A stretch of DNA of 64,000 nt from Pontibacter mucosus (GCF_003054055.1 NZ_QBKI01000009.1:124001-188000), one strand, 5' to 3'; counted from the stretch's first letter, positions 16,756 to 25,812 are shown. Notes: generated by a model from the sequence alone, not told the origin. Numbers and translations are program-made.

Positions 16756-17703
16756 ATGGCTAAGAAGAAACCACTTGCAATTGTAGTACACGGCGGCGCC
16801 GGCCCTGACTCAGACCATATTCATACAAACAAGAAGGGCTACGAAGAAGGCATCCGGCAGGCAGTGGATGAAGGCTACAAGGTACTGGAGAACGGAGGCT
16901 CAGCAGTTGACGCCGTGGAGGCAGCCGTGATCTCCCTGGAGAACAACCCGCTGTTCAATGCCGGGAGAGGCGCCGCCCTCAATGCCAACGGAGAGGTGGA
17001 GATGGATGCGGCAATCATGCGGGGCAACGACCAGGCGTCAGGAGCCGTCACGTTGGTGCGGAACATCCGCAACCCTATCTCCCTGGCGAAGGCCGTCATG
17101 ATAAACACCAAGTACCGCTTCCTGGGCGACATGGGAGCACTCGAGTACGCAAAGAAAATCGACATAAGGCTGGAGCCCTCTTCTTACTTTATCACCGAGC
17201 ATCAGTTCGATCTTTTTTCTAAAAAGCGGGAGGAGGAGTTTACCAGCAGCGATCACATCGGAATGGACCAGCTCAATGCCCGCATGCACGGCACAGTAGG
17301 GGCAGTTGCCCTCGACCGGGAAGGGAACCTTGCCGCGGCAACCTCCACGGGCGGCACTGAGAACAAGAAGATGGGCAGGATCGGTGACAGCTGCATCATT
17401 GGGGTAGGCTGCTACGCCAAAAACGACACCTGCGCTATCTCGGGCACAGGAGACGGCGAGCTTCTGATAAAGAACATTATCGCCTACGATATATCCGCGT
17501 TGATGGAGTATAAAGGCCTTTCCCTTCAGAAAGCTTGTGAAACGGTTGTGCTGGAGCGCACAGCTCCCAGTGAAGGTGATGTAGGGGTGATCGGTGTTGA
17601 CCAGCAGGGGAACATAGCGCTGGTGTTCAACAGCGAGCGCATGCACCGCGGCTGGAAGACAAGCACTGGGAAAAAGGGTGTAGCGATATATCCTGCAAAG
17701 TAG
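16756..17703 (+). CDS. Isoaspartyl peptidase / type III L-asparaginase
   Basis: The 315-residue protein belongs to the N-terminal nucleophile hydrolases: VVHGGAG at 11-16, NAGRGAALNANGE at 68-80 and the self-cleavage site HG|TVGAVALD, where Thr180 becomes the nucleophile of the beta chain, followed by AAATSTGG. It hydrolyses beta-aspartyl dipeptides or asparagine. The ATG at 16756 gives the family N terminus; the frame upstream contains a hairpin. No signal peptide, so it is cytoplasmic. A cyanophycinase gene about 6 kb downstream releases beta-Asp-Arg, a substrate for this enzyme class. Confidence 0.93.
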   Translation: MAKKKPLAIVVHGGAGPDSDHIHTNKKGYEEGIRQAVDEGYKVLENGGSAVDAVEAAVISLENNPLFNAGRGAALNANGEVEMDAAIMRGNDQASGAVTLVRNIRNPISLAKAVMINTKYRFLGDMGALEYAKKIDIRLEPSSYFITEHQFDLFSKKREEEFTSSDHIGMDQLNARMHGTVGAVALDREGNLAAATSTGGTENKKMGRIGDSCIIGVGCYAKNDTCAISGTGDGELLIKNIIAYDISALMEYKGLSLQKACETVVLERTAPSEGDVGVIGVDQQGNIALVFNSERMHRGWKTSTGKKGVAIYPAK

Positions 17704-17753
17704 AATTAACATACAAGGCACCACCACTGCTGGAGCTACTTTGGCATTTATAC

Positions 17754-17792
17754 CTCCCTGGAAGCTGTCCATGGTAGCTTCCGGGGAGTTTC
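17754..17792 (+). terminator. Terminator of the isoaspartyl peptidase gene
   Basis: A 13-base-pair stem (17754-17766 with 17776-17788, one T-G pair) closes a nine-base loop and is followed by TTTCCC. It starts 50 bases after the stop codon. The rest of 17704-18053 shows no gene. Confidence 0.7.
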
Positions 17793-18053
17793 CCTTCCTG
17801 GCTAGGAGCCCTGTGATATGATAAATGAATGCTTGAATCTACGGGGCATCCCTACAGCAAGTATGGGTAGAGATAACACCTTGAAAGCAAAAGAACAAAG
17901 GCATTTATGAATCAAAAGAGATCTTCCATGCATTTATCCCTGCACTCGGGTGTGAGTGCAGCCGGGGCTGAACCCTGTACTAGTTCATGCAACTACACTG
18001 TTGCTAGAGCCGTCTTACGAAGATTGAACACATAAAAAGAACCCAGAGGGTAT

Positions 18054-19385
18054 ATGACTAAACTAACTACCTCTTCCTACAGAAAGCATACAACAGTAGT
18101 TAACAGCATTGCCTTTCTCCCATCAATAATTTCGACAGGCTTCTTTCTTCTGGCATTCGGGGTTCATTATTTTGAGTCGACACCTCTTAGTATGGCACTG
18201 GAAAAAAGGCTGCCGTTTGAGCTTGTAAGGAATAGCCAAAAAGCCCAGGTAATACTTAGCACGTTGGCAACGGGCACTATTTCCCTAACGGTCTTTAGCT
18301 TCTCTATGGTCATGATCGTGTTAAGCCAGGCCTCCAATAATTTAACTCCAAGGGTTATACCAGGCCTCACCACTGCCAGGTCGCACCAGGTTGTGCTTGG
18401 CTTTTATATTGGCACAATCATATACACTTTATTAGTGCTACTCAATTACCAACCTGTAGCAAACACCTCTAAAGTGCCGGTTATTGCCATCCTGCTGGCG
18501 CTTGCTTTCGGTTTAATTTGCCTGGCACTCTTCGTGTATTTCATCCACTCAATTTCAAGAGCTATCCAGGTCGACAACATCCTCAACAGCCTGTACCATA
18601 AGTCCATCTCTGCTTTAAACCAGGAAAATAAGATGCCTGCGAAGTCTCTTGCACCTTCAAAGTCTAATGATGATGAGTTCTCATTTGCTTTAAAGAATAC
18701 CACGAGCGGCTATCTGGAGAATATTAACCTGACAGCGCTGCAAAGCCTGGCAAAGGAAAACAAGATGCAGCTGAAAATACTGGTGGAGGAAGGTTCTTTT
18801 GTTGTAGAGGGCCTCCCCCTTCTCAGGTCGACCAAAGACATCGTGCAGCGTGAAGATCTGGAAGAAAAGTTACAAAGGTGCTTTACCCTGAAACAAGAAG
18901 AAGTAGTGATGGAAGACTTTGAGCAAGGTGTTAAACAGATCTCTGAAATTGCAGTCAAGGCTCTGAGCCCCGGAATCAATGACCCTGGTACAGCCATGAA
19001 AGCAATAGACTTCCTTACGCTATTGTTCATACGCCGCCTTAAAACAGAAGATAAAAACTGTCTGTTGGATGAAAACAATCAGGTACAGGTGATAGACTTT
19101 ACGGTGAGCCTTGATGAGCTCATGCACCGTTACCTGAGCCCAATCAGAACCTATGGCAAAGAAGACTTTCAGCTAAACCTCCGTCTTCTTAAGTGCATTC
19201 ACAGCTTACTATGTCAGCAGCCTGATGCCGAAAAGGAAAAAACAATTCGCAAGCATGCCTTTGCTGTGATTAGTGACGCGGATAAAACCATTTCGAATGC
19301 TGTAGACAGAGAAAGGCTAAATGACTACTTGGTAGAAGTAAACAAACTGCTGTCCGAGGGGAACAAACTGAAAATGCTTCGCTAA
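18054..19385 (+). CDS. DUF2254 integral membrane protein
   Basis: The 443-residue protein has four membrane helices in the first half, with the family motif MVMIVLSQASNNLTPRVI after the second helix, and a soluble C-terminal half containing ALSPGINDPGTAMKAIDFL, also a hallmark of DUF2254. Such proteins sit in the inner membrane; function is unknown. The ATG at 18054 matches the usual family start. It appears to be a single-gene unit between convergent or divergent neighbours. Confidence 0.9.
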   Translation: MTKLTTSSYRKHTTVVNSIAFLPSIISTGFFLLAFGVHYFESTPLSMALEKRLPFELVRNSQKAQVILSTLATGTISLTVFSFSMVMIVLSQASNNLTPRVIPGLTTARSHQVVLGFYIGTIIYTLLVLLNYQPVANTSKVPVIAILLALAFGLICLALFVYFIHSISRAIQVDNILNSLYHKSISALNQENKMPAKSLAPSKSNDDEFSFALKNTTSGYLENINLTALQSLAKENKMQLKILVEEGSFVVEGLPLLRSTKDIVQREDLEEKLQRCFTLKQEEVVMEDFEQGVKQISEIAVKALSPGINDPGTAMKAIDFLTLLFIRRLKTEDKNCLLDENNQVQVIDFTVSLDELMHRYLSPIRTYGKEDFQLNLRLLKCIHSLLCQQPDAEKEKTIRKHAFAVISDADKTISNAVDRERLNDYLVEVNKLLSEGNKLKMLR

Positions 19386-19598
19386 TGCTTATGCAATTGT
19401 TTTTTACTTCAGCACTGCCTTTCCATACTTCCCTATGAAGGGAAAAGGCGATTTCCCTATCGCTTTCCCTCTTAAAAATTGCTGCACCTGATGGTGAAAG
19501 CGGGAATGCTACTACCCTACTAAACACGCTAACTAGACTGCACATATTTTTCCCCCTACTATAAGCACTATTCCCGCTAACGTTCATCCTTCCACTGT

Positions 19599-21134
19599 TT
19601 ACTCTTTTCCTGTATCCTCAGGCATGCCAGGCTTAGCTAAGTCTTGATAGGCCGGTCCTTCTAACACGGCACCTTCTACGGAGAAACGGCTGCCGTGGCA
19701 AGGGCAGTCCCAGCTCTTTTCGGCGCTGTTGAAGTGCAAAATACAACCCATGTGCGTGCAAACAGAAGATACCACGTGTAGCTTTCCTGCTTCGTCCCGG
19801 TAGGCGGCAACTTTTTCTCCATCGACTTCAAGGGTTTTGCCTTCGCCGGCTTTAATATCCTTCAGCTCATCTACCTGCCCATAGAAAAGGTAATCTTTGG
19901 CCAGCTGAAAAGCCACATCTATATTCTCCATCGCGAATTTTGGGGCAGAGGCAACAGGCGTAAAACGCTTCGGGTCAAAGTATTCAGCCCATGGATTTTC
20001 ATTCCCTGTGATGGCATCGCGAATGATCATAGCGGCTACCGTACCCCAGGTTAAGCCATCAGCCGCAAAGCCGGTGGCTATATAGGTGTAGCTCTGCATT
20101 GGGCTCGTGCCAATGTAGGGCAAGGCGTCTGCAGGCTTATAGTTCTGAGCTGCCCAATTGTATACAATGTGATCGACGTCAAAGCGCTCTGTCAGGTACT
20201 TTTCCAGCTTCAGAAAGGCTTCTTCGTTGTGCTCCTTATGTCCTACTTTATGTCCCTCCCCCAGTACGAGCAGAAAGTTCCCCTGGGAGTTACTGTATGG
20301 CCTGATGGAATAATGCTGCATCTGTTGCACGTGCCAGTATACCCCACCAGCCGGTAGAGCGCCCTTTAGGCGCACGGCCATGGCATACTCTCTGTTTGGC
20401 TCCATGGCTGTATGCACGGCATAAATGCCCTTCGGCGAATGTGTGGCCATCACTACGTAGGTTGCCGTCACCCTGCCTTGCTCCGTATGTACCACACAAG
20501 GCTCCCCGTCTTCCACGTCCGTTACCTTCGTACCTTCAAATATGCGGCAGCTCTCTCCTTCAATGGCAGCCGCAAGGCCCTGAATATACTTAAGCGGGTT
20601 AAACTGAGCCTGGTTTGCCATATTGGCAATGGCTTCTACCTGAAAAGGAAAACCTCTAGGGGCCTGATCGCTTACTGGTAAACCCGCCTTCCGGGCTGCT
20701 TTGTATTCGCGTTCCACCTGATCCATCAGGTCGTTGCCCGGCTCTGAGAACAGGTACCATGGCACGCGGTTGAACTCGCAATCTATGTTATGTTCCTGCA
20801 CACGCTGCTCTATGAAGTCAATGGCAGCGCTTCGTGAGGCGACCACAGCCTGCAGCGCCTGTTCATCGTGCTTTGACTCCACTGAGTACAGGCGCTCGTC
20901 TATGGGAGCATATAGGTTGCCGGTTGAGGAGCCTGTCGTTCCGGCGCCCACCTTCAGGGCCTCTAACACGGCCACTCTTTTCCCGGCCCTCGCTAGGGCA
21001 TATGCCGTTGTAATCCCTGTTATACCCCCTCCCACAATCGCCACATCAACTTCAAGATCGCCCGGTAGCTGCGGGTAAGTTTTAAATCCAGTGGTTGCGC
21101 TCCACAGTGCCTGTGTAATGTGCTCAGCTGCCAT
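19599..21134 (-). CDS. FAD-dependent oxidoreductase with C-terminal Rieske domain
   Basis: The 511-residue protein joins a DAO-type flavin oxidoreductase (FAD-binding VAIVGGGITGITTAYALARA at about 30-49, residues 1-370) to a C-terminal Rieske iron-sulfur domain with CTHMGC and CPCHGS, which bind the 2Fe-2S cluster. Fusions of this order occur in many soil bacteria and probably oxidise an amine or amino-acid-like substrate and pass electrons directly to the cluster. No signal peptide is seen. No partner genes lie next to it. Confidence 0.92.
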   Translation of the reverse strand: MAAEHITQALWSATTGFKTYPQLPGDLEVDVAIVGGGITGITTAYALARAGKRVAVLEALKVGAGTTGSSTGNLYAPIDERLYSVESKHDEQALQAVVASRSAAIDFIEQRVQEHNIDCEFNRVPWYLFSEPGNDLMDQVEREYKAARKAGLPVSDQAPRGFPFQVEAIANMANQAQFNPLKYIQGLAAAIEGESCRIFEGTKVTDVEDGEPCVVHTEQGRVTATYVVMATHSPKGIYAVHTAMEPNREYAMAVRLKGALPAGGVYWHVQQMQHYSIRPYSNSQGNFLLVLGEGHKVGHKEHNEEAFLKLEKYLTERFDVDHIVYNWAAQNYKPADALPYIGTSPMQSYTYIATGFAADGLTWGTVAAMIIRDAITGNENPWAEYFDPKRFTPVASAPKFAMENIDVAFQLAKDYLFYGQVDELKDIKAGEGKTLEVDGEKVAAYRDEAGKLHVVSSVCTHMGCILHFNSAEKSWDCPCHGSRFSVEGAVLEGPAYQDLAKPGMPEDTGKE

Positions 21135-21535
21135 AGTTTTATCTGTTTTTGGTTTAGATACTCATAGGTATCGGCAAAACAGGTATAAGGTTCTAAGACC
21201 AGGCGCAGAAATAGCATTACCTTAGACTCCCCTAAGCGAAAGCATGGTTTTGAAACAGATTTCATTGGTCATCAACCATGCAATATCCTCTTCAAAGAAA
21301 TCATAAATCTGTGGAGGTGACATGTTACAGATTGTACAATCTATTGCACGTCATTACAGGCAACTGGCGATAATGACTGATTTTGCTGCCGGAGGAACTG
21401 TGTTTGAACGTATAGCCTGCCTGCACCCTGAGGCTCTTGTGCTTACAGTGTTTTCAACTGGAAATTACGCGGCACTTTGCAACAAGGCTGTGTCGCTTAC
21501 GTCTTAACTAGTCCTAAACAGTGGTACAAGTAAAC
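21135..21535. other. Intergenic region between divergent genes
   Basis: These 400 bases separate the FAD/Rieske gene (minus) and the histidine kinase gene (plus) and should hold both promoters. A 61-codon frame at 21322-21507 has no recognisable product. Nothing else was seen. Confidence 0.5.
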
Positions 21536-22624
21536 ATGGGCGAATCAGATAACTGCGAGATTTATTGTGAGTTGATGTGGCAAACGAGGAAAGTTCTCTT
21601 CACCTACGACTTAGAGTCAGCCTCTTTTACCCACCTGAACCCTGCCTTCCCCTCTCTCTGGAAGAGGACAGTGGAAAGCATCATCGCCAACCCTGCAATG
21701 ATACTAGAGACATTACACCCTGACGACAAGGAATATCTCATGAAGGAGTACGATGAACTGCTGGGTGGCATCATAAAGCATGACATTGAGTTCCGTGTCC
21801 TGCTCCCCGGCAGTTCTGTCGCCTGGATGTTGCTGAACGCAAAGCTTGCTCGAGACAGGCAGGGCAGGCAGATGGTAGCTGGCATCGTGGAGGATATCAC
21901 AGTGGAGAAGGAAAACTTCGCCAACCTGCAAAAATTCGCTTCCAAGAAGAATTCCATCCTGGAAATACTCTCCCATGACCTGTCAGGACCCATCACTAAC
22001 ATACAGGGCTTGTCTAATCTATTGTCCGACGTCACGAAGGGGTATGGGAACAAAGAGGTCGACGAGGTGATAAGGATGATTAGCGAGAGCAGCGGAAAGA
22101 GCATCCGCCTGATTCGGGACTTTGTGCATCAGGAGTTCCTCTCTGCCTCCAACACGGGCGTTGTCAAGAGGCGTGTCAATCTGGTGGAGAAGGTAAGGGA
22201 GGTGATGGAGCAGTACAGGGAGGGGGAAGCCCTCGTTAAAAAGAAGTTTGAGTTCTCTTATTCCACCGATAAGCTGTACATGTACATTGATCACAACAAA
22301 TTCCAGCAAGTCATCAATAACCTCATCTCCAACGCCATCAAGTTTACCCATGATAACGGGAAGATACGGGTTGACATCAGTGAAAAAGAGGCGTCCGTGC
22401 TGATTACGGTGCAGGACAACGGCATCGGTATCCCCAGACGTTTTCATGAAAATCTATTTGACAGGTTCTCACCAGCAAGGCGTGAGGGGCTAAAAGGTGA
22501 GCCTTCCACAGGACTGGGCATGTCCATCATCAAGACCATCGTGGAGTGGCACAACGGCAAAATATGGTTTGAAAGTGAGGAGGAGGTTGAGACCACATTC
22601 CACATAGAGCTTCCCAAGGAATAG
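21536..22624 (+). CDS. PAS-domain sensor histidine kinase
   Basis: From the ATG at 21536 (a GTG 15 bases upstream is possible) the product has 362 residues. A PAS/PAC fold covers about 20-125 (FRVLLPGSSVAWMLLNAKLA, GIVEDITVEKE). The HisKA motif EILSHDLSGPITNIQG carries the phospho-accepting His147. The ATPase part has NNLISNAIKFTH (N box), VQDNGIGIP (G1) and GLGMSIIK (G2). No membrane segment is present, so it senses a cytoplasmic signal. No intact response regulator follows; a broken one lies 270 bases downstream on the other strand. Confidence 0.92.
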   Translation: MGESDNCEIYCELMWQTRKVLFTYDLESASFTHLNPAFPSLWKRTVESIIANPAMILETLHPDDKEYLMKEYDELLGGIIKHDIEFRVLLPGSSVAWMLLNAKLARDRQGRQMVAGIVEDITVEKENFANLQKFASKKNSILEILSHDLSGPITNIQGLSNLLSDVTKGYGNKEVDEVIRMISESSGKSIRLIRDFVHQEFLSASNTGVVKRRVNLVEKVREVMEQYREGEALVKKKFEFSYSTDKLYMYIDHNKFQQVINNLISNAIKFTHDNGKIRVDISEKEASVLITVQDNGIGIPRRFHENLFDRFSPARREGLKGEPSTGLGMSIIKTIVEWHNGKIWFESEEEVETTFHIELPKE

Positions 22625-22895
22625 AACAAGGCAACAGCACCAGCGCATTATTTTTTCAAGCACTTCATCGCTTTTTCCTTGCTGGTGAAGCTTTGACGCT
22701 GATGAGGAAGTACATCGGACTACCATCCACCATCATTGTTTACTTTCCACAGCAGTAGCTACAGGTAAGCTTGACTTTAAAGTTTATATGGAACGCAGGG
22801 GCTGCATCCGAAAGTTATAAATGTTTTGCGGGAGTTTCCTTCTGAGAATTTATAATGTTTACACCATAAATAAGATGCTAGGAAGGTACCCTTGA

Positions 22896-23284
22896 CTACT
22901 CCCGCTCATCAATCTCAGCAGCAATTACCTGCACATCTTTGCTATCCATTGGTTTGTGAATGAAACCGTAAACCAACCCGTAGGCTTTGGAATGCTCTAT
23001 CTCAGACAGGTCAAGCGATGAGGTAAGAACATAGATGCGACACCTTCCTTTGAGTTGTCCTTCATACATGGGGGGAATCGAGGAATTACCACCCGCTCAT
23101 CAGGGGCATGTTCAGGTCCAGAAAGGTAACGTCAGGCACGTTCCCTGGGATATCCTGCTCTACCAGGCGCAAGGCATCCTCGGCTGACTCAAAGGAATGG
23201 ATGTCAGTGGGGAATGCTCCAGCCATTAAAACTTTACGGTGAGGCAATGCTTACGTAGTCATCCTCTATCAGGAATGCTCCCAT
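22896..23284 (-). pseudogene. Broken CheY-like response regulator
   Basis: On the minus strand the start MGAFLIEDDYVSIA holds the acidic pocket; the frame is then lost, resumes as AGAFPTDIHSFESAEDALRL and VPDVTFLDLNMPLMSGW with the phospho-accepting Asp, meets a TAA where a Glu codon is expected, and continues in another frame as RIYVLTSSLDLSEIEHSKAY and GFIHKPMDSKDV with the conserved Ser/Thr and Lys. It ends with TAG at 22896-22898. At least two indels and one nonsense change are needed, so this is a real pseudogene rather than one sequencing error. Confidence 0.85.
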
Positions 23285-23305
23285 AAGCGTTCGTTATGGT
23301 AAGTA

Positions 23306-23503
23306 TTACCTAAACCTGGTACCGACGTTTTCCTGGCTCTCAACAGTAACACGGCCACCCATCTCCTCCAGGTAGGTCTTTACAAGGAAAAGCTCAATTC
23401 CCCAGCCCCCGATTTCCCTGTGGAAATTTTTGTAGAACCTGAACACATCCGATCCCGCTCTTTCCGCATCAAACCCTGTTCCATTGCCGGAGAGGGAGAG
23501 ACT
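23306..23503 (-). pseudogene. Remnant of a histidine kinase ATPase domain
   Basis: The frame ending at 23306 reads NGTGFDAERAGSDVFRFYKN, then GGWGIELFLVKTYLEEMGGR and VTVESQENVGTRFR, which match the G1 box, G2 box and last strand of a histidine kinase ATPase. Everything before the G1 box is missing; the upstream bases belong to the end of the cyanophycinase gene. With the broken response regulator 20 bases downstream it is the scrap of a two-component pair. Confidence 0.75.
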
Positions 23504-24398
23504 ACACGTGCAGCTCCTCCCAGATGGGCAGTACATACTTCTCACCCGGGCTGAGCAGGTGCACGCACAGGTTACGCGCTGAGAAGGGCTCTCCGGTCCC
23601 GATGTCGTAGATGTTTGTCTCGGACATACCCATGCCGTCTATGATGGTGACCAGGCCGCTGCCCAACACCTGCAGCTCGCGCCCCTCCGAAACGCAGACC
23701 GCCGTATCCTCCTCCAGCCCCAGGCCGATACAGCCGGGGTTGGTGACAATGCACTGGGCCATGCGCACCAGGCGCCCGCGTTCAATGAAATGCGTGTCAA
23801 TAGCCACGTTCTTGAGGAACTCCAGCCCGGTGGTGACGCGGACATCGCCCTTCAGAAAGCCCCCGTGAGTATCGGCCTCGTAGATCATGGGGGTGGACAG
23901 GGCCGTAGCGCCCGCGCTGGTGCCAGCTATGATGATTTCCTCGTAAGTATAGCGCTCTTTCATGAGTTGCAGCAGCCTGGTGCCCCCCAGGATGGAGGTC
24001 AGCCGCAGCTGGTCGCCGCCGGTAAAATAGATACCGGCCGCCTTCTCTATGACTTCGCAATTTTTGGGGTCGCGCGCGTCCTCGCGGGTACGGATATCGA
24101 GCACCTCCACGTTGTCTACCCCCAGCTCCTTGAAAAGCCTGGTATACTCTTTCCCTAATTCCTCTGGCAAGTTGGAGGCCGTTGGCAGCACCGCTATGGT
24201 AGGGCTGCTGCCCTTTAAGGCGTCTACGAAGTATTTGAGAATTTCCTCGCTCTCAAAATCGACATTGGTTGCCTGCTCCGGCTTTAGCTCCTCTCTTCCC
24301 CCCTTGCTCTCTTTTCCTCCTATTGCCAGTAAGCGCCCTTTCGGCACCGGGGCCTCGCTCTTGGTTTTATGGTTTTCTGATACGTTACGTTTAGCCAT
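23502..24398 (-). CDS. cphB: Cyanophycinase (peptidase family S51)
   Basis: From the ATG at 24398 the product is 298 residues. The S51 motifs are present: GIYFTGGDQLRL at about 122-133, the nucleophile elbow IAGTSAGATALS with Ser161, and DTHFIERGR with the His. It cleaves cyanophycin, the Asp-Arg storage polymer, into beta-Asp-Arg dipeptides. No signal peptide, so intracellular. No cyanophycin synthetase gene is in the window, but an isoaspartyl peptidase that could finish the degradation lies 6 kb upstream. Other S51 peptidases differ in length and motif; cyanophycinase fits best. Confidence 0.9.
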   Translation of the reverse strand: MAKRNVSENHKTKSEAPVPKGRLLAIGGKESKGGREELKPEQATNVDFESEEILKYFVDALKGSSPTIAVLPTASNLPEELGKEYTRLFKELGVDNVEVLDIRTREDARDPKNCEVIEKAAGIYFTGGDQLRLTSILGGTRLLQLMKERYTYEEIIIAGTSAGATALSTPMIYEADTHGGFLKGDVRVTTGLEFLKNVAIDTHFIERGRLVRMAQCIVTNPGCIGLGLEEDTAVCVSEGRELQVLGSGLVTIIDGMGMSETNIYDIGTGEPFSARNLCVHLLSPGEKYVLPIWEELHV

Positions 24399-24471
24399 TT
24401 GCAACTCGCTTTTTTACACGAACATGTGGACTTTATACCTGTTGGGTACATTAACTAATTGAGCTGCCGTC

Positions 24472-24810
24472 TTAACGGCTATGTTTATTAAGGTCCTTGC
24501 CTAGGTCTCTCACCTGCCTCATAAAGGCTTCCACAGTTTCGTCAGCATACGTACCATAAGCGTCCGAGATGGTGCCTTTGGCTCCGGTGTCTGTCTCCAG
24601 CACATAAAGTATGGCCATGTCGCCAGGGTAGCTTTCGCCTTCAAAGCGGTAGAAATTAACGATTTGCACCTGCTCGGGCCTAAACTGCTGCTTGCCATCT
24701 ATGGTGCGCAGCACGCCTTCCTCTGCTACCCTGAAATCGAGGGTATACCCCTCTTTCCGTAGCCGTGTCAGTACCTGGACCATTGTTGTTAGTTCAACTT
24801 TATCTTCCAT
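24472..24810 (-). CDS. Conserved small protein of the type mislabelled phosphoribosylpyrophosphate synthetase
   Basis: The 112-residue protein has GYTLDFRV, an FRPEQVQIVNFYRFEGESYP core and ILYVLETDTGAKGTISDAYG. I recognise this pattern from short Bacteroidota proteins often named phosphoribosylpyrophosphate synthetase although they lack that enzyme's domains. Function is unknown. It is cytoplasmic by appearance and has its own ATG at 24810, 74 bases upstream of the cyanophycinase start region on the same strand in reading order. Confidence 0.72.
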   Translation of the reverse strand: MEDKVELTTMVQVLTRLRKEGYTLDFRVAEEGVLRTIDGKQQFRPEQVQIVNFYRFEGESYPGDMAILYVLETDTGAKGTISDAYGTYADETVEAFMRQVRDLGKDLNKHSR

Positions 24811-24916
24811 AACACATCATATGTTCATTTTGCCAAAATACGTGTACGCATGAGTGTTATATGCTGGCTCAAATTTGTAGCACCGAGAAGTGGAAAGCAC
24901 AGGCCTTTATAGCATA

Positions 24917-24943
24917 CAGCGCCAGTAAATGTTACTGGCGCTG
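24917..24943. other. Perfect 12-base-pair palindrome with 3-base loop
   Basis: CAGCGCCAGTAA (24917-24928) and TTACTGGCGCTG (24932-24943) are perfect inverted repeats around ATG. There is no T-run on either side, so an operator or a stable RNA hairpin is as likely as a terminator of the 25051-25323 gene. Confidence 0.6.
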
Positions 24944-25050
24944 CACAAGGGTCAACCCTAAGCATAAGTCTATGAGAACAACTTTGAACCTTTAGCAAGC
25001 AAAGTAAATCATGCCTGCAAGTATGAAAAGCACGGAGGTGAACGGCTGCA

Positions 25051-25323
25051 TCAGCGTTCCTCCGTATGGCCGTAGTGCCGCTGCGACTGTGGTCCGTAGT
25101 TAAAGTTAATGAAGTCACTATAAGACTGTTCCCTCACTGGCTTCTCTTGTGGATACGGGATGAGGCCTACGGATGCACTCCCGTTTTTGCCATAGCTGTC
25201 GTTGCCCCGCATGCAGCCGCTGTTTACGGCAGCCGCACCTGCCTCCCGGTGCAGGTAAATGCTGCTGCTGCCCGCCGTGGCTTTTAGCACTGCCAATTTC
25301 CGTGGATGTCTTTTCACCGTCAT
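25051..25323 (-). CDS. Unknown small protein, 90 residues
   Basis: The frame from ATG 25323 encodes a basic N terminus (MTVKRHPRKLAVLKATAGSS) and a Gly/Ser/Tyr/Asn-rich, probably disordered remainder. I recognise no domain. It is preferred over the overlapping frame in 25118-25354 because its start and composition look more natural. A strong 17-base-pair hairpin lies 50 bases upstream of its start. Confidence 0.45.
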   Translation of the reverse strand: MTVKRHPRKLAVLKATAGSSSIYLHREAGAAAVNSGCMRGNDSYGKNGSASVGLIPYPQEKPVREQSYSDFINFNYGPQSQRHYGHTEER

Positions 25324-25374
25324 AATATAATGAATTTAACCTGCCGTTGGCCACGCAATCGGAAAGGGAGGCGT

Positions 25375-25428
25375 AAAACAGGGAGGGCTATACTCAGCAC
25401 CCTAAAAGGAATAGCCACTCCCTGTTTT
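25375..25428. other. Long hairpin (17 base pairs, one bulge)
   Basis: AAAACAGGGAGGGCTAT (25375-25391) pairs with ATAGCC (25411-25416) and CTCCCTGTTTT (25418-25428), leaving one bulged A. It lies 50 bases upstream of the small gene 25051-25323 and may be a terminator for an unseen plus transcript or a 5' leader structure. Confidence 0.65.
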
Positions 25429-25630
25429 CACTGCCCGCCCGAGCGGTGAGGTATGACACCATCTACAGCGCGCTACGGCAGGCAATCTCTCTCATTATAC
25501 GCGAATGGGCTTCTGCATAGTTACAGCTAAAGGGTAATTGAGGGTAATCAGTAGTGACGGCATCGGATAAGAAGTTACTGGCTTTACCATCAGAGATTAC
25601 TTACGGACACAAACGGCTTAAGAAAAGACC

Positions 25631-25812
25631 ATGACCCTTATGAGCTTTGCCAGCCTGGAAGATTTACCCCCTCCTTCTACGTTTGTCCGGACGCAAAGCC
25701 CTTATATGGTAGCCATCGAGAAAATTAACCATATTGGGAAGAGAGGGATTTGGCTCGGGGGCAGGTGATACCGATTACTGAGAGCTTCTATAATAAACTA
25801 AAGGGGGTGTAA
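25631..25812 (+). pseudogene. C-terminal remnant of a LytTR DNA-binding domain
   Basis: The frame from 25631 reads SFASLEDLPPPSTFVRTQSP and YMVAIEKINHIGKRGIWLGG, the end of a LytTR domain (compare FVRVHKSYIV...KI patterns of this family), then a stop. One base over it continues IPITESFYNKL to TAA at 25810-25812, so one base was lost. The receiver and most of the LytTR domain are absent. The remaining 25429-26157 holds nothing else recognisable. Confidence 0.7.

Noticed and set aside
21322..21507. 61-codon frame upstream of the histidine kinase
   Set aside because: No domain, no conserved look, and it occupies the region expected to hold two divergent promoters.
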